Positions 60,647 through 64,000 of a stretch of DNA of 64,000 nucleotides are shown here, piece by piece. Origin of the DNA: Bacteroidota bacterium (lineage in GTDB: Bacteria > Bacteroidota > Bacteroidia > Cytophagales > Cyclobacteriaceae); contig JACPVX010000078.1 in assembly GCA_016191555.1 (NCBI GenBank), positions 1 through 64,000 on the forward strand, written 5' to 3'. Each line of letters starts with the position of its first letter. Within the stretch, counting starts at the first letter, position 1. The notes under the pieces were generated by a model. It made no database searches, was not told where the DNA came from, and saw only the letters and a program-made list of their open reading frames with translations. The translations under genes were made by a program, and so were the position numbers.

Positions 60647-61495
60647 ATGAGTCAGGCCAATCTACCGCACCTACAGAAAGTTGCATCGCAAGTAAGAAGA
60701 GACATCGTTCGCATGGTGCATGCCTGCCAAAGCGGTCACCCCGGTGGCTCATTGGGTTGTGCCGATTTTTTGGTCGCTCTTTACTTTCATCAATTGAAGC
60801 ATTCGTCCAACTTTCAAATGGATGGCAAGGGAGAAGACTTATTCTTCTTATCTAACGGACATATTTCCCCGGTGTGGTATTCAGTATTGGCACGTGCCAG
60901 ATATTTTGAAGTAAAAGAGTTGAGCACCTTCCGCTTTTTGAATACGCGCCTTCAGGGGCATCCTACTACCCATGAGCATCTACCAGGTGTGCGTATTGCT
61001 TCCGGATCGTTGGGTCAGGGATTGTCAGTGGCATTGGGCGCAGCGCAAGCCAAGAAAATGAACAACGACAATCAGTTGGTATATGTCCTCATGGGTGATG
61101 GTGAGCAACAAGAAGGTCAGGTGTGGGAAGCAGCGATGTATGCAGCCCACAACAAAGTAGATAACGTCATTGCGACTATTGATTATAATGGACAACAGAT
61201 TGACGGGCCGGTAGATAAGGTTCTCTCCCTCATTGATTTAAAAGCCAAGTGGGAAGCATTTGGTTGGACCGTGATGGAGTTCAATGGCAACAACATGGAG
61301 CAGACAGTTGCCGCTCTTGAAAAAGCGAAGTCATTGACCGGCAAAGGCAAACCCGTGATGAACATCATGAGAACCGAAATGGGATTTGGCGTTGACTATA
61401 TGATGGGCTCACACAAATGGCATGGCGTTGCTCCCAACGATGAAGAGCTCAAGAAAGCCCTCGCCCAACTTGAAGAAACGCTGGGAGATTATTGA
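60647..61495 (+). CDS. Transketolase, N-terminal subunit (282 aa)
   Basis: It holds the thiamine-diphosphate-binding half of transketolase: 'MVHACQSGHPGGSLGCADFLVALYF', 'GHPTTHEHLPGVRIASGSLGQGLSVALGAA', and the TPP/metal motif 'GDGEQQEGQVWEAAMYA...DYNGQQ'. Split transketolases encode the C-terminal pyrimidine-binding half in a separate gene, usually next to this one. Here nothing follows but a 203-bp repeat spacer and topA on the other strand, so the partner lies elsewhere. A TATCTTCG box (60624-60631) 15 bp before the ATG is a plausible -7 element. Confidence 0.9.
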   Translation: MSQANLPHLQKVASQVRRDIVRMVHACQSGHPGGSLGCADFLVALYFHQLKHSSNFQMDGKGEDLFFLSNGHISPVWYSVLARARYFEVKELSTFRFLNTRLQGHPTTHEHLPGVRIASGSLGQGLSVALGAAQAKKMNNDNQLVYVLMGDGEQQEGQVWEAAMYAAHNKVDNVIATIDYNGQQIDGPVDKVLSLIDLKAKWEAFGWTVMEFNGNNMEQTVAALEKAKSLTGKGKPVMNIMRTEMGFGVDYMMGSHKWHGVAPNDEELKKALAQLEETLGDY

Positions 61496-61698
61496 AAATC
61501 AGTTGACAATTGACAATTGACAATGGGCTGAAAGCAGAGAAGTAAGCAGATCGAAGTAGGCAATAAGCAATTGACAGTAGGCAATTAGATCCGTTTTGAA
61601 AAAAGATCGGTGACTTAGTTAATTTTCAAATTGTCTAATTACCGAATTACCGAATTGGCTAATTATCGAATCATCGAATTATCGAATCAACGAATTAG
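61496..61698. repeat. Degenerate short-repeat spacer
   Basis: It contains TTGACAATTGACAATTGACA near 61503, followed by GTAGGCAATAAGCAATTGAC and GTAGGCAATTAG. A run of ~9-10-base variants of AATTACCGA / AATTATCGA / AATCAACGA fills 61,625-61,695. No gene is seen. Both convergent genes end here. Confidence 0.6.
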
Positions 61699-64000
61699 TT
61701 AAGCCTTCTTCTTCTTAAAAAACCTCCCCTTTTTCTCAGGAGCATTTTCAGCGAGCGTCAAGCATTCTGCTAACGTAAGTTCAGCAGGTTCTTTTCCTTT
61801 CGGGATTTTGACGTTTTTCTTACCGGCTTTAATATAAGGTCCAAAGCGACCGTTTAGAATCTGGACGTCCGCATTTTCAGCAAACAATTTGATGGTTTTG
61901 TTGGCATCTGATTCGCGTTTAGCTTGAATCAATTCCACCGCCCTTTCAGGCGTAACCGTGTATGGATCTTCTCCTTTCGGGATGGAGACAAACTTCTTAT
62001 CATGAAGCACATATGGTCCGAAACGGCCAATGTTGGCCACGACCTGTTTCTCTTCAAACAAGCCTAAATCGCGTGGCATCTTAATCAACTCCAATGCATC
62101 CGCCAACGTCACATTTTCAATAAACTGGCCGGGTCGTAAGCTGGCGAATTTAGGCTTCTCACCACCGTTATCATCGGGGTTCTCACCTACTTGTATGTAG
62201 GCTCCGAACTTACCCAACTTCACATATACATTCTTACCGGATTTCGGATCGACACCTAATTCACGGCTCTTGTTTTGAACAGAAGAACGTTCAACTAACT
62301 CTGTTTTAGTAACTGTCTTATGGAATGGCTTGTAAAACTTGCCAATCATTTTTTGCCACTTCAAATTGCCGTTGGCGATCTCGTCAAACTCCTGTTCGAT
62401 TTCTGCCGTGAACGAATAATTGGTGATGTCCGGGAAATGCTCTACCAAGAAGTCATTCACAATCATCGCAATATTGGTCGGGAATAACTTGTTGCTCTCG
62501 GCACCGGTAATTTCCTTCTCTATCGTGCTGGTGATTTTCTTTCCTTTTAATTGAAGCACCGTGTACGAACGTTCCACTCCTTCACGCGCTTCCTTCACCA
62601 CATAACCACGTTTCTGCACAGTCGAGATTGTAGGCGCATATGTGGATGGTCGGCCAATGCCTAGTTCATCCAATCGTTTAACTAAAGCTGGCTCGGTGTA
62701 ACGCGCTGGATGTCTGGTAAATGTCTGTGTGGCATTCAACTCGCCCAAATCCAGTTTTTGTCCTACTTTTAAAGGAGGTAATACTTTGCTGCCCTCGTCT
62801 TCGCCATCCTCGTCCTCATCATCTTTTGATTCCATGTATACTTTCAGGAATCCCTCAAACTTCACTACTTCACCGGAAGCTGTCAGCTTACTATCGCTCT
62901 TAGAAATGGTGATGGAGGCTGTCGTTCTTTCCAATTCGGCATCGGCCATCTGCGAAGCAATGGCGCGCTTCCAGATCAATTCATACAAACGCTTGGCATT
63001 GCGATCCATGCCCGGATCCATCAGCGAAAAATCCGTAGGACGAATGGCTTCGTGAGCTTCTTGCGCATTGTCGGATTTACTTTTGAATGTGCGGGTGTGG
63101 ATAAACTCTTTTCCATAAGCAGAACCGATTTGCTTCACGGCTCCATCCACTGCTTCAGTCGATAAGTTCACTGAATCGGTACGCATATAGGAAATGAAAC
63201 CGGACTCATATAATTTCTGCGCCACCAACATGGTTTGTGACACGGAGAATCCCAACTTTCTACCGGCCTCCTGTTGCATGGTAGAGGTGGTAAATGGAGG
63301 TGCCGGTGTTTTCTTTGCTGGCTTCTTTTGCAAATCGCCTATGGAAAACTCGGCTCCTTTGCAGGTCTCTAAAAAGGCCATCGCGTCTTCTTCTTTGGCG
63401 AACTTTTCAGAAAGCTCGGCCAGCAGTTGCTTGCCTTTTCCTAAATCAAAAATAGCGTTGACGCGGAAGGAAGACTTCGTTTCAAATTTTTCGATTTCAC
63501 GCTCACGCTCTACGATCAACTTCACCGCCACCGACTGCACCCGTCCGGCTGAAAGTCCGGTTCTGATTTTCTTCCACAATATAGGAGAAAGCTCAAAGCC
63601 TACGAGACGGTCGAGTACCCTACGCGCCTGTTGGGCATTCACCAAATTAATATCAATTCCACGCGGGGTTTTGATCGCATTCAGAATGGCATTTTTGGTG
63701 ATTTCGGTAAAAACAATCCTACGTGTTTTTTTATCAGTAAGGTCTAAAACCTCCTTTAAGTGCCACGAAATGGCCTCTCCTTCACGGTCCTCGTCAGTCG
63801 CAAGGTACACTACATCGGCTGCCTTGGCTAAACTCTTTAAGTTCTTGATTATCTCCTTCTTATCGGGCGAAACTTCGTATTTCGGCTCGAAGTCGTTCTC
63901 TACATCTATGGCCGCATTTCCTTTCTGCAAATCGCGGATATGCCCCATACTGGAGGCAACTTTATAGTCCTTACCTAAAAAACTCTCGATTTTCTTTATT
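61699..64000 (-). CDS. topA: DNA topoisomerase I, 5'-truncated by the window edge
   Basis: The frame stays open beyond the ATG at 63948 to the window edge and reads 'IKKIESFLGKDYKVASSMGHIRDL', the normal TopA beginning, so that ATG is internal and the true start lies outside. The Toprim acidic motif is in 'YLATDEDREGEAISW'. The catalytic tyrosine is in 'GFISYMRTDSVNLS'. 'DRLVGFELSPILWKKI' and 'GLSAGRVQSVAVKLI' are also typical. The C-terminus carries repeated TopA_C domains ('GRFGPYVLHDKKFVSIPKG', 'GRFGPYIKAGKKNVKIPKG') and a basic tail, usual in Bacteroidota. It relaxes negative supercoils. An acidic insertion 'ESKDDEDEDGEDEGS' sits mid-protein. Confidence 0.96.
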   Translation of the reverse strand, partial: IKKIESFLGKDYKVASSMGHIRDLQKGNAAIDVENDFEPKYEVSPDKKEIIKNLKSLAKAADVVYLATDEDREGEAISWHLKEVLDLTDKKTRRIVFTEITKNAILNAIKTPRGIDINLVNAQQARRVLDRLVGFELSPILWKKIRTGLSAGRVQSVAVKLIVEREREIEKFETKSSFRVNAIFDLGKGKQLLAELSEKFAKEEDAMAFLETCKGAEFSIGDLQKKPAKKTPAPPFTTSTMQQEAGRKLGFSVSQTMLVAQKLYESGFISYMRTDSVNLSTEAVDGAVKQIGSAYGKEFIHTRTFKSKSDNAQEAHEAIRPTDFSLMDPGMDRNAKRLYELIWKRAIASQMADAELERTTASITISKSDSKLTASGEVVKFEGFLKVYMESKDDEDEDGEDEGSKVLPPLKVGQKLDLGELNATQTFTRHPARYTEPALVKRLDELGIGRPSTYAPTISTVQKRGYVVKEAREGVERSYTVLQLKGKKITSTIEKEITGAESNKLFPTNIAMIVNDFLVEHFPDITNYSFTAEIEQEFDEIANGNLKWQKMIGKFYKPFHKTVTKTELVERSSVQNKSRELGVDPKSGKNVYVKLGKFGAYIQVGENPDDNGGEKPKFASLRPGQFIENVTLADALELIKMPRDLGLFEEKQVVANIGRFGPYVLHDKKFVSIPKGEDPYTVTPERAVELIQAKRESDANKTIKLFAENADVQILNGRFGPYIKAGKKNVKIPKGKEPAELTLAECLTLAENAPEKKGRFFKKKKA

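Noticed and set aside
63194..63967. 257-codon + strand frame opposite topA
   Set aside because: Antisense shadow; the - strand shows intact topoisomerase motifs and continues to the window edge.

Overview
The window looks like chromosomal DNA of a Bacteroidota bacterium, most likely a Cytophagales relative (inference). The signs are two proteins with type IX secretion sorting domains, many lipoproteins with short lipoboxes, promoter boxes close to the Bacteroidota TAnnTTTG type, an imuA-imuB-dnaE2 mutagenesis operon, a triple-tyrosine (Y_Y_Y) sensor regulator, and intergenic repeats of the kind common in this phylum. No tRNA, rRNA, CRISPR array, transposase or integrase was seen.

Region 1 (1-17,971) is accessory DNA. 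It holds about twenty small, mostly unrecognised genes, nearly all on the + strand, many encoding secreted or lipid-anchored proteins. They are separated by a limited set of repeated intergenic modules, named here A (hairpin plus promoter), B (two-hairpin module just before a start codon), C (low-complexity spacer), D (paired hairpins with the core CCGCAGAGTC), E (about 53-base near-identical element) and F (single copy). The layout resembles an array of gene cassettes. A bacterial RNA-repair operon lies within it: Hen1 (3'-end ribose methyltransferase) and Pnkp (kinase-phosphatase-ligase). A HEPN-like gene and a separate Rnl2-like RNA ligase follow within 3 kb.

Region 2 (17,972-29,150) starts with a 1.3-kb gene-free stretch dominated by a 21-bp minisatellite. 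Next come a NarL-type response regulator and its 7TM sensor kinase, divergent from a large GloVer-repeat T9SS protein and a small lipoprotein. A perfect 20-bp palindrome lies in the divergent promoter region. A DUF885 metallopeptidase, a second 21-bp minisatellite and a coiled-coil protein follow.

Region 3 (29,153-34,618) is the damage-inducible mutasome operon imuA-imuB-dnaE2 on the - strand, with a perfect inverted repeat upstream of imuA.

Region 4 (34,794-57,579) is a beta-1,3-glucan (laminarin-type) utilisation locus. A membrane sensor-regulator is divergent from an outer-surface gene set: a glycosidase fused to a predicted outer-membrane barrel, two glycan-binding lipoproteins and a GH16 lipoprotein. 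After a terminator-like hairpin come a cytoplasmic GH94/GH149-like phosphorylase, a GH3 beta-glucosidase, a GH17 lipoprotein, a sugar symporter fused to GH17, a stand-alone cytoplasmic GH17 and a T9SS-secreted GH16. The proposed flow is that GH16 enzymes cut polymer outside, lipoproteins hold it, the barrel protein and symporter bring in oligosaccharides, and GH17, GH3 and the phosphorylase finish the work inside. No SusC/SusD pair is present.

Region 5 (57,625-64,000) is ordinary: a small conserved protein, a small lipoprotein, a TetR regulator, gamma-glutamyltransferase, the N-terminal transketolase subunit, and topA, which runs off the right edge of the window.
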